From Tyto alba (taxonomy: Eukaryota; Chordata; Aves; Strigiformes; Tytonidae), in assembly GCF_018691265.1 (NCBI RefSeq), contig NW_024881301.1, positions 15,312,752 through 15,376,751 of the forward strand: a stretch of 64,000 nt of DNA, in the 5' to 3' direction. Below, one piece after another: positions 37,859 through 48,700 of the stretch. Below the pieces are notes generated by a model. That model was not told the DNA's origin. It worked only from the letters and a program-made list of their open reading frames with translations, and searched no databases. Position numbers and translations under genes: made by a program. The stretch's first letter is position 1; each line of letters opens with the position of its first letter.

Positions 37859-38849
37859 TGTGCTGGATTGGTGGATTTGAGTGAGTGGCAGGGGACTTGT
37901 CAGTGGGGGAGGGGGTTATAGAAGTGACTCCATGTGAGAAGCTTCTTGATGCTCGCCTGGATCCAAGTTAAACCCACCTTTGCACCAAAGCTGAGCCAAT
38001 TAGCTGCACCTCTGTGATAATGTATTTAAGAAAGAGAACCTGGGAGGAGAAGTTGGAGTTGTAAGAAGGAGTTGTGAGGACAACACCTGTGTGAACACCA
38101 AGATCAGTGGAAGAAAGCAAGGGAGATGTGCTGGTGCAGAGTGCCCCTGCAACGTGTGGTGTGATAGCAGGGGCAACCCCCCCCACCTCAGCCCATAGAC
38201 ATCCATGGTGGAGCAGATGTTGACCTGGAGATGGTGGAGGACCCCACTCTGAAACAGGTTACTACACAATAGGAGACCAGGACTCTGTGGGAAGAAGAAG
38301 CTCTTGCTGTTCTAGTTTGGTTGTCCCACATTGGAGCAGCCTGGGAGGGGCTGCATCTTGTGGGAGGGACTCATGTCAAGAGAAATTTGTGGACTCTCTC
38401 CTGTGAAAGGTGAACTACAATGGAACAGGGAAAGAATGTGAGGAGTCCCCCCCACCCCAAGGGGAAAGAAGCAGCAGGACTGACCATAATCCCCCTTCTC
38501 TGCCCCTTGTAACATTGTGAGAAAGGAGGTAGACATATCAGGATTAAAGCTGAGCCTGTGAAGAAGGGAGGGGTGGGGGAAGGTGTTTTCATGATGTGGT
38601 AATGCTTCTAGCTGTCTTTTTCTGTCTGTTAAGTGTTGTTGTTAGTGTCTGTATTAAATATATGTTATATTTTTCATCCCCTAAGAAGTCTGTCTTTTAT
38701 CTGTGGCCATAATGGATGAGTCATCCCTCGCTGTCCTTATCTGTACTCTTGAGCCTTTTGTTTTATTTTCTCCTTCCCAGTGCTGGGAGGGAAGGGGAGA
38801 GGGAGCAACTGCATGGTGCTCAGTTGCCCTCTGAGCTCAAACCACAACA
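37859..38849 (+). mobile_element. Solo LTR, family A copy 3 (ERVL-type), older, plus strand
   Basis: It is collinear with copies 1 and 2, from the TTTGAGTGAGTGG start segment through CCAAT (37996-38000), TATTTAA (38023-38029) and the decayed polyadenylation signal ATTAAA (38653-38658). It ends at GCTCAAACCACAACA. The expected 5-bp duplication is not clear (GCAGT at 37854-37858 against GAGAT at 38850-38854), and the 5' end has an extra segment relative to copy 2. Very few CpGs remain. Together these mark it as older. No internal retroviral region adjoins. Frames of 72-89 codons on the minus strand are not genes. Confidence 0.82.
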
Positions 38850-38854
38850 GAGAT

Positions 38855-41340
38855 GAACACAGCTATCACAGAAAAATCATGAAACATTTCTAGTCTCTAC
38901 TTTTCTATATAACGAGGCTTATATCTCTTCTCCTTTGGCATTCTCTATGAATTTCACACTGGTAGGATTATTATGAGAGAATATCCCTATCAACTCTGAT
39001 TCTTTGAACTCTTCTTTAGAGCTCGATTCCAACTATGAGAGTAGCAAAAATGTTTCCAATCATCCTAGATGACAACATCCTGCCATACTGGGAAGTTTGA
39101 TCTAAAGTAGGAGTTACTAACTTATTGTAAAGGGAGCCTAGGCAATGAATTATTCAGAGTTTCTACTCAACAACCTTTTAAACAGTGTTCTATCCCAGGA
39201 TAGATCGTTCAGACTCAAGTACTATATTTGTCAACAGTAAACTAAACCTGCTTCCCAAATCCCACACTAACAATGTTAAACTGCTTGTATATTGTTATGG
39301 CTGTCATTTAAGGCAGCTAAAACACAGAAATTCAGAGCAGGGTTGTCCCTGTATTCTTAACTTATCCCCTTGTGTTTTCACTTTTTATTATCTCAAAAAA
39401 CTTGCAATGCTGCAAGAATTACTGGGGCTGCAACAACACCTAGGCACAGGGGAATCCATTAAAAACAGCATCAGTGATGCAGCATTAACTCTGGATTTCC
39501 TTTGTTTGTGCTTAATTTATGACATTTCTTTTATTGCAATAAGATGATTTTAGAAATGCAAATCCCATGGTCATGGATTGGACATTGTAAAGAAGAGTCT
39601 ATTTCCCTGATGTGATACTTCAGGTGACCCCATTAGACTCAAACCAGCAGGAAATTATCTCAGTATTACTGCTACGTATAATGATTTTGTACTTTGCTCT
39701 TATTTCTTCAGTGTGTTTGTATAAAGATAATATTTACAAACAAAACAATGAGGAAGATAATATCTACTCAAATGACCTTAAAATTTTTTCCCTGAACCAT
39801 GTTTTAAGTATGTAAGATAGTATTTAGAGGTAGCTTTTGGGCACTTTAGTAATAGGGACACGACTGCTTTTCCACTATGTTAAGTAAGATCTGATTTAAA
39901 CCATATCAAATTGGGCTCTTTGATTCACTCTTCAAAATGACAGTCCTAAAAACACTGACCCTTCCAAGTGTGTTACTAAATCTACCACCTCTTGAAATCA
40001 GATAATTTTTGAGGCCAATCAGCCCAAATTTTTCTTCTTGCTGTTAATAAAAATAGTGTCACAGACAAATGTAAAGTAATATCAAAGTATTTGGTCTCAT
40101 AAAAAACTGGGGTCTTATCACATTATTGGTGCTCAAATTTCTATTTCTCTTTTGAAATGTTATTCTCTATGAATTCCTTCATTTGGAATCAAGCCCTCTA
40201 CTTCATATCTTAATAGATGTTTTCCCTCTGCTTCAAGATATTTTTAATTTAAAAATATTTATAGAAGGATGTACTTTTGGAACCAAGAGTTACAGCACCA
40301 ATCAGATCTTAGCAGATATACTTATCTCAGGCACTTTAGTTGTTACTGTAGTAAGAAACCCCCACCTATCAAGATGAAATCCAAATGTATTATCTTACCA
40401 TGTTGTGGTATCAGTCATATGTCATTTACTGTGGTGTGAAATGTTAGAGCTGGAGAGAACCCTGATCTTTTTCTTGTGCAATGGAATCACATATGCCTTT
40501 ATCATTTCCATGAAGTGCTCGTTACATTGTCAGAAACTCTTAGTAATGGCTATATTTCCACTTATTTTTCTCAAAAGTGTTTCTATTTTATAGAGGACTT
40601 TGCTTTTTGAAAACTTATATCTGACTTTTGAAAATACTATTTACAGATGTTGAAATTAATCCAAATTTTACTGATACATCTTTCTCACAATTTTTCTGAA
40701 GCACTCCACTTTACATTATTATAAAATCATCCATAAAGAATAAAATGCTCAAATGTATATTAATCTAAAGAGTATAAAGTTAAGTTAATCTATGTGAAAT
40801 GTGAAAAATATCCATGCCTATTTATTCAAAAGTAATGACATTAGATTTCCAATAATTAGGTTGTGAATATTAGGAAATGCCAGAGTTGACTCTGATTTGT
40901 CTCTATGTACGTGTTACTCTAATTATAAAAAGATTGTACATGATAAAAATATTTTATAAATATCAGTCAGTCTTCCATGTGCTGGTACCTCATGTCAGCA
41001 AACACAGAGGCAGCAGTTATAGACCAGATGGCCTAAGCAGGAATGTGTTGTTTACATACATTTGTGTGGCTTCATTGTGTGTTGTGAATGTGCAAACCTG
41101 GTTCACATGCCTATAGGCAACAGTTATCCTTTTTTGTCTAATTTTTCAGTACTTGGTTTGCACTGATAGTACTAGTCTCAGGATTGATACCATTATTAAC
41201 ATGATCAGTTCCCCCACTGTATGAATATGAATTAGTTTCATTTAGCAAACTTTTCTCCAAACTTGAAAAAGTAGCTTTTTTAATCAAAGCAAATATCTGT
41301 TCTTGGTTTATACTGCATGTGGTGTCCTATTTTAGTTCTT
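38855..41340. other. Unique AT-rich intergenic DNA
   Basis: No gene is recognised. The 120-codon plus-strand frame at 39185-39547 is among the longest in the window outside repeats but has no domain, no clear signal peptide and no CpG or codon bias suggesting coding. Confidence 0.5.
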
Positions 41341-42300
41341 ATCACAGAATCACAGAAAAGTTGAGGCTAGAAAGGCTCTCTGAAGACTGTTTAGTCCAGT
41401 GGCTGTTCTCAAGCAGGCTCAGCTAGAACAGGTTACTCTGGAGTGTGTCTAGTTGAGTTTTGAATATCTTAATGTATGGAGAGTCCACAACCTTTTGTGG
41501 CAACCTGTTCTAGTATTTGACTACTCCCATAATAAAAAAGTTGTTTTTTATGTTTTTGTGATTTTTTTTGTATTTCAGTTTGTGCCCATTGCCAGTTGTC
41601 TTTTCAATGAGCACCACTAAAAAGAGTCTGGCTCCTTCTTATTAATTCCCTCCCATCAGGTAATATGTACATTGATAAGATCCCCTTGAACCTTCTCTTC
41701 TCCACACTGAACAGTCCTCGTTCTCTCAACCTCTCATATGACTAATACTCCAAGCTCTTTATCATCTTCATGGCTCATTTTGTTGGATTTGCTCCACTAT
41801 GTTCATGTCTCGTACTGGGGAGCCCAGAACTGGATGCAACACTCCAGATGGGTCTCAACAGGTCTGAGTAGAGGGGAGGGATCACTTCCTTCAACTTGCT
41901 GACAATGTTCTTCCTAATGTAGCCCAGTATACTGTTGGCCTTCTTTGCTGCAAGACATGTTGCTGACTCAATGGTCAACTTGCTGTCCACCAGGACTCCA
42001 GATCCTTTTGTGATAAGATGTTTTCCAACCAGCCAGAACCCAGCATGTAACTGATGCCTGGGTTTATTCATCCCCATACTCAGAATTTGTGTTTCCTGTT
42101 GTTGACCTTAGTGAGATTCCTGCTGGACCATCTTTCCAACCTGGTGTGATCTTTTTGAAGGGCAGCACAAACATTTGGCACATCAAACACTTCTCCCAGT
42201 TTTATATCATCTTCACATTTCTTGAGGATGTACTCTGTCCTAACTTCCAGGTCATTAAGGAAGATGGTAAGGATTATTAGCCCCAGCATCAAGCCCTGAT
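41341..42300 (-). mobile_element. CR1 LINE fragment A, minus strand
   Basis: The 3' end is at 41341, where reversed terminal motifs (atcacagaatcacagaa) begin. The element runs leftward-transcribed to a 5' truncation near 42300. It contains the 3' untranslated part (41341-41770) and reverse-transcriptase remains (41775-42292) broken by frameshift and stops. It lies in the same orientation as fragment B, 120 bp away, so the two could be separate insertions or one rearranged pair. The translations match the CR1 pol C-terminal pattern clearly. Confidence 0.9.
41775..42292 (-). pseudogene. Decayed CR1 reverse-transcriptase C-terminal fragment
   Basis: Two frames carry the remains. The frame at 42080-42292 (70 codons) matches the LFN-IF-NDL through RDLDRLE-W-RNL segment of CR1 reverse transcriptase. 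The frame at 41775-42077 continues with GVLVDSKL and AAKKANSILGYIRK motifs, so a frameshift separates them. The catalytic box that normally reads (F/Y)ADD is CEDD here (residues 26-29 of the first frame), keeping the two aspartates but losing the aromatic and alanine residues. It cannot encode an active enzyme. Confidence 0.85.
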
Positions 42301-42419
42301 TGTTTTAATTGTGTCAGTCTGTGTCTCCGTGAGACATAGTTCAGTAATAGATGCTGCTGCTTATGTTTATTTGTGATTCTTGTGTTTGTTCCTGTTTTAT
42401 CATTCAAATTGAGTTATTT
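42301..42419. other. Spacer between two CR1 fragments
   Basis: 119 bp of sequence not recognisably CR1, separating two same-strand fragments. Confidence 0.5.
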
Positions 42420-43440
42420 CATAGAATCATAGAATAATTTGGGTTGGAAGCAACCTTGAAGATCATCTAGTTCCAATCCCCCTGTCATGGGCTGGGACAC
42501 CTTACACTAGATCAGGTTGCCCAAAGCCCCATCCAACCTGGCCTTGAAAAATACCAGGGAGGGGGCAGCCACAGCTTCTCTGGACAACCTGTTCCAGTGT
42601 CTAACCTCCCTCACAGTAAAGAATTTCTTCCTTATATCTAATCTAAATCTATCCTCTTTCATCTTAAATCACTATAATCCCCAACAGAGTCCCCATCCCT
42701 GCAGAAGTCCCTCCCCACCTTTCCTGTAGGCCCACACTTAGTACTGGAAGGCCACTATAAGATCTCCTTGGAGCCTTCTCTCCTCTAGGCTGAATGAGCC
42801 CAACTCTGTCAGCCTGTCCTCACAGGGGAGGTGTTCCAGCCCCAGGATCATCTTCATTACCCTCCTCTGGACCTGGCTGAGCAAGTCTGTGCCCTTCTTA
42901 TGTTGGGGGACTCAGACCTGAACACAGTACTCTAGGTGAGGTCTCACAAGAGCAGATTAGAGGGAGAGAATCATCTCCCTTGACCTGCTCACCACACTTC
43001 TCTTGATACAGTTCAGGATGTAGTTGGCTTTCTGGGCTGCAAGTGCACATTGCTGGCTCATAGTCAGTTTTCCACCCACCAATACCCCCAAGTCCTTCAC
43101 CTCAGGGATGCTGTCAAGGTCTCTCTGGATGGCATCCCTTCCCTCCAGAATGTTGACTGCACCACACAGCTTGCTGTGGTCAGTAAACTTGCTGAGGGTG
43201 CACTCAGTCCCACTGTCCATGTCGCCAGCAGAGATGTTAAACAGCACTGGTCCCAACAACAACCTCTGAGGAATGCCACTCATCACTACTCTCCACGTGG
43301 ACATCGAGCTGTTGACCACAAGTCTTTGAGTGTGACCATCCATCCAATTCCTTATCCACTGAGTGGTCCATACATCAGATCCATATCTCTCCAATTTAGA
43401 GACAGTTTCCTCTGCCTGCAATTTGTGAGCTTTAATTAAT
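42420..43440 (-). mobile_element. CR1 LINE fragment B, minus strand
   Basis: The 3' end at 42420 begins with the reversed terminal motif 'catagaatcatagaat', as in typical CR1. The 3' untranslated part covers roughly 42420-42950, with the reverse-transcriptase segment above it. The 5' end is truncated near 43440. It is better preserved than fragment A and closer to the commonly seen avian CR1 sequence. Confidence 0.92.
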
Positions 43441-43511
43441 TGGCATGAGATTGGTTTTGTATGACCTGTAAGATATTTTGTCAGTAATTTCTTTGCACTT
43501 TGTCCATTCAA
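42957..43511 (-). pseudogene. CR1 reverse-transcriptase fragment with internal deletion
   Basis: A 184-codon frame, the longest in the window. Residues 1 to about 36 do not look like CR1 and probably come from flanking DNA. Residues about 37-180 match CR1 reverse transcriptase: [14 protein letters not shown] (51-67), [13 protein letters not shown] (78-93), CTLSKF (104-109), then DLGVLV and [16 protein letters not shown] (140-166). The catalytic (F/Y)ADD box is FTDH (109-112), so the second aspartate is lost. Roughly 45-50 residues expected between RDLD (130-133) and KDLGVL (139-144) are absent, yet the frame stays open. This is a non-functional fragment. Confidence 0.88.
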
Positions 43512-45379
43512 TTACAATATCCAGATTTTAGGTAACAATAATTAATACTATTTACTAATGGTAAGATTACAAGTTAAAAGGAAATGTACAACTGCATTCT
43601 AAAACTACATGATTAATTAGAGATTTTAAGATTAAGTTCAATTTACATTTTGGCAAAACAGGACACAGTATAATATTTTCATGTCAAGGGAATACTCATT
43701 ATTAGTAATTAACAAAAATTAAATGTGCCTCAAATGCAGGCTTCAAAATAAGAATGAAAATAAGCACACTAATAAACAACTTCATGCACCTAGCAAGACT
43801 AATTTATTGTGAGTAATAGCATGGCTGGGCTGGGAACAGGTTGCATTCTCTTCTTTTCTAGCAGTTGCCTTTCTTATTCAATTACCAGGAGTAATTCTGT
43901 AAAATGTTTCAAACACATATATGATAAGGTTATATAGCTTCAACAAATAATTTACATTTTCACTTTAATGATCAGACAAAGAGAGTATCCCTCATTTAAG
44001 CAATTTCCCAAAACAAACTTTTACTGACTGCAGACATTGATGAGAATCTCTTTATTTTTACTTTAAAATAAACCGATCCAGTGATCATTTAGGGTAATAC
44101 CTATATAGCTTAATAGGGTTGCTCCAGTTTAGGTGTCATGTACTGTTAAAGTAAAGATTACAGTAATTCAGAGATGTTAGATGAAATTGTGTGTGGTAGG
44201 GAGATAGGTGAGGTTCACAGTCTGAATAGTGGGTAAGGCAGAGCTAACCAAACCCCAAATCCTAAGGGCTGAGGCTCTGTACATACTTCTTTCTTTACTG
44301 AAGCACAGCATTTCAACTGGTGATAGTAGCTGCCTCCAGGCTTTCCAGAGCTCCATGCACATCTGGAGAATTGTCCTAAGAGTAAGTTTTCCTCTCTGTA
44401 CAGAGCTTAAATATAAGACTTGGTCTGTCCCCTGATTTTGCCATTTTATATACCAAAGTAGGTGTTCAGGATCTTACCCTTTGGCAAGAAGGAATTAGGT
44501 GATTGCCTTGGGCAGCATAGATGAGCGAGTGATTGTGAGGGGGGGGTGTTTTTTTGAGTGGATTCCTCCTTGACATAAGGAGCTATGAAAGTGTGAAGAA
44601 AGAAAAGAAAGAGCACAGCACTCATTCTTGTACGGGCAGCGGTTAACCATATCCTAGGAGCAGTTAGATCCACGCTTTGCTCCCTAGCCACCTGACTATA
44701 GAACAATGTGTCTAACATATCTGACGACAACACCAGAACTGGGCCATTGTGCCAATAATGATTAAAAGTCCATTAGACAGAAATGGAGCCTATGAGGTGT
44801 GGAGGTCATATCTTAGTAACTGAAGTATTTAGTGGAAAGAGAAATGTACTGAGATCAAAGTATATTCAGCTGCCTAAACTGACATGTAAGAAGAATCTTG
44901 CTGTTAGGTTTAGGTGACCATGATAGCAAAAGCATTCTGCATTGCTTTTGATGACACAGTAGGTCATCTTTATCTCATCCATTTATCAGAAAAAATGAGG
45001 TGAATGGCTTTCTGGTGACATAGTTGAAACACACATTTAGTGCTAGTGATCTTTAACAGGCTCTTCCTCTGAAATAAGAAGAGTCTGGGAGGTAAATGGT
45101 AGAAGGAATTAGAAAGGGGAAAAAAAAAAAAAAAAAAAGGAACAACAGAGACATACTGGCCATCAGTCAAGTTGTCTCAGTCTAATCCTGGCATCTGTAA
45201 ATATTGTCTGAGGCAGGCAGTTGCATAATTCTTTACTTTTACTATCTACATTGATTTGTTAGTGTTACTTGTTGACTGCTTGACGTTACAGTTCCTTTAC
45301 ATCAACCCGTTAAGACTTTCTAGTTTTGTTATGAAAAACTGCAGCTTCTCTCTCTCTCCTCATAATCATTATTCAGTTG
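43512..45379. other. Intergenic DNA with a GC-richer part of unknown origin
   Basis: The part at about 44,100-44,740 is less AT-rich and contains TATATA near 44447 and a G8 run near 44539. It could be an old LTR or other repeat, but no ends or target duplication are visible. An A19 run lies at 45120-45138. Open frames are at most 95 codons without domains. Confidence 0.4.
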
Positions 45380-45739
45380 TATCTCCCATTGTAGCTAAAA
45401 GAAGAGAAACTTCAGAGGTAGGATAGAACAGGGTTAGAAAAGTGAAAGGATATTTAACGCAAAAGAGAGCCTGAAGTGGTCAGAGGAAGTGAAAGGGTCT
45501 AAAAGAAAGGGAAAATTCAGGATGCAGAAGACCAGGAGTAGAATACTAGAGAAAATGCAGAAAGAGATAGAAAATTTCACTTTTATGGAAACCCAAAGAA
45601 AATGAAAAAAAACAAAAAAAAACAAAACAAAAAAAAAAAAAAAAACAAAAAAAAAAACCAACTAAAAGTGTAGATAAAAGGAAAATATCAAAGATAGGGG
45701 CAAGCCATGAGAATGAACCAGGAGAACTAGGAGTAGATG

Positions 45740-45779
<40 letters not shown>

Positions 45780-45785
45780 AGGGAA
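45380..45785 (+). repeat. Purine-skewed A-rich zone
   Basis: About 400 bp with strong purine excess on the plus strand. It ends in A-rich (AAAAC)n-type sequence (45605-45658) and a pure A34 run (45744-45777). The minus-strand 75- and 86-codon frames over it are phenylalanine-rich translations of poly-T and are not genes. Confidence 0.85.
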
Positions 45786-48700
45786 AAACAACATACATTT
45801 TTTCATTTCCTTTATGCTCAGTTGGATTTATTGGACAGGAGGTCCATACCTATGAGCTATTCTTTGGTTTACACAATAAAATATCTGTTGTAGTTCACTA
45901 GCCATAAGGAGAGTCAGTTTTCAGCCACATGAAGAAGCATGACCACAGCTATTTAGTACAAGAAAGAAAGACTGCAGTCCCACATGCTGCAGTTCCCCAA
46001 GATGGCTAAGTGATATAGTTCCCTAGGGTGTAGAAAAAAATCTCCCCAAAGATTAGCCTGCCCCATTACCTGGAACATCCCTCTCTTTATCAGTTTCTAT
46101 CACATAAGTGTTGCTCAGTCAGTAAGTTTCCAATCATACTGGTCAGTTAAAGATATTAATTAATCCAGAAAGACATCACCTTTAAGATATTTTCCATAAT
46201 ATTGACATGATGACTGATTTTTCCTCTTAGAACAGACAGATTTCTTCAGAAGCACTTACTAACTCAGCGCTATTTTTTAGAGTTTTTTTTTTCAAATTAA
46301 TTTTAAGCCCTTAAAATATGCTCGTGTGTCAAATGGGTTTTTCATAATTTTCTGACCAGAATCAGAATATGAAGAGGAACTGTGAAGTAGCTTATTCAGT
46401 CACTGTTTAAGTAGTTTTCCAATTGCATTTTAGAAACCTCAGTCTAAATACCAATGTCAATAGGCTGTAGGTATCTTAAGGCTTTTCTTAAAATTAATGC
46501 TTATTGAAAAGTTCATCCAAAATAAGGTCATAACTTAAAAACCAGCAAAAAACTTTTAAAAGGTTTTCAAAAGCTGAACTTGGAAAAGAAAAGAAAAATG
46601 TGTCCAGAACCATTTCACCTTGACCTACATTACTTTGGAAGGCTTTTTGGTTTTATGAAGGAACCTGTATTACAAAAAACACAAAACAACAACAAAACCG
46701 AAAAACACAAGAGAGAGAGAAAAGAAAAAAAGAAAAGAAAAGAACACGGTAACCTTCAGAAGACATTCAGCAGAACCTGACAAAGTTTTTATTGAAGAAA
46801 GATTGATTCTCTAAAGTTTGAGTGGTCAGACATGCACTGAATTTGCTGAGGTTCATTGCTATATCCTAGAACGTATTTTCAGCCCTTCTATCTTAATGAG
46901 CTTATTAGTAAAAGGCTGAAAGGATCACAGATTGTCTGTAAAACAAGATTGTCAGTCACACGCTGTTAGCAACTCTACTGTGATTTATATACCATGCTTA
47001 CAGAGGAGAGAGGTATGAAAAAATAAGCCTTATTGTGTCCTATGGCCAATGTGGTGGCACAAAATAAAATGTACAACATTGTGTTTAGAGGGTGGGAAGG
47101 TATAAATTCTGGATGAGGAAGTCATAGAAAATTAGATAGAATGGTACCTTTCCCCTCTTGTTTCCTCAAGTGATAATTATATTGCATAGAAGAAATTGAA
47201 TTACCTGCAGCAGTAATAAGTATGGTCAAAAAATATGCTATTAAATGTGATTGAAAAGGGGAGAGGTAGTGGGACAGGGGAAAGCTCAAACTCAGCTCAG
47301 CTGCTGTTAGCAACAGGCATTTTCTAACTTCCCTCTACTCAGTGCAGCAAGACATGACTGATTGTCGGTGCAGTTTTATATCCAACAGAGACTTTTTTTT
47401 CATATCCTTGCTTTATTTTGTGTGTAGCAGCAGGAACTATTGATAACTGCACTTATAGAAGAATATAAGTTAGGGGGAAAAGTTGAGATAATTTAGTTAT
47501 TACTGAAAGATTTTCAAATTGTTAAAAAAGCAGTGTGATTGTAATACAATGCTTCTCAGTGAGCCTTGTATCTAAAGGGAATGAAAGTGAGGTTTGTGAA
47601 AATTACAGATAAATTAGCAATTAAAGACAGTTAAATCTCCGTTGAGCTGAGCTGATCGGAGCTTAATTGAGCTGAGAGCCATTCACACAAATAACTACCA
47701 CCTTTTTTAGGGCTGTCAGATAACCACAGTAAAGTCTTTGGGGCACAAATTTGTCTTGGATTAAAACAAACCTTCCTTGTACCTCCTCACAGTTATTGCT
47801 TTCTCTCCCACTCAGTAAGGGTTAACCAATTTCTAAATCTTTCCTTGAGGTGACCAAATATCTCTGACAATGGCTCCCTGCTCACCATTCATTTTCCCTC
47901 CTGGTATATCTGAGTTCTGATGATAAGGATTAGTTTCTAAGTTTGCAGACACCTTTCATGCAAAAAGGACTCCCCAACTGAAAGCTTTTTATCCACGGAT
48001 CCAGATTTACACTGTTACTGAAACCTTGCTGCATTTACACAAATGATGAACAGAACCTTTCCAACATACTTATTTTCAACAAATTAAGATTATAAATAGT
48101 TTATAGTAAAATATTTTTCAGAAAGGTTTTGTTCTTTTTTATCGGCTAGATTGTGTGTGACTGGTATTCAAGGAGACCTTTTAATAAGCTCACCTCCCTA
48201 ATGCCTGCCACAGATGGAGAATTGCTGAATATAACAACTGCATCCAAAAAGGATATGATATGTTACAGTATCAGTCCAGAGATCTTGAGTTGGTAGGATT
48301 GTAGTTGAGGATTTTGCAACAAACTGGAAATATGCATCAGTAAAAGTATTTGAGAGTGACTCAGTTCTGTTCCACTTGTTATAAAGCCCTATATAGGCTT
48401 TGGTAGAGAATACTTTATGTTCATTATTTGTGTAGATGTCCCATCATGGGAATATTACTGTTGACAACGTAAATTGTAACTACCTTTGAATCTAGCTAAT
48501 AATCTTATTCCAAAAGTATTTAAAATAGATAGCCACTTAAATTAAAGCTTTCCAAAGCTGCGTGCATGTCAAGTGTTCAGAGAGAAAATAACGTGAGCTA
48601 TAAAATTTCAAATCAGCAAAGGCTGTCTGCTTCTTCAATGATGTAATGATACCAGGTCAAAGAGGGAACAGTTTTTTGTGATTTACCTACTCCACTCTCC

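Noticed and set aside
39185..39547. 120-codon plus-strand frame as a gene
   Set aside because: No domain, no repeated codon bias and no neighbouring exon signals; this length is expected by chance in 64 kb.
45434..45806. Phenylalanine-rich minus-strand frames that look like membrane proteins
   Set aside because: They are translations of poly-T/(GTTTT)n low-complexity DNA.
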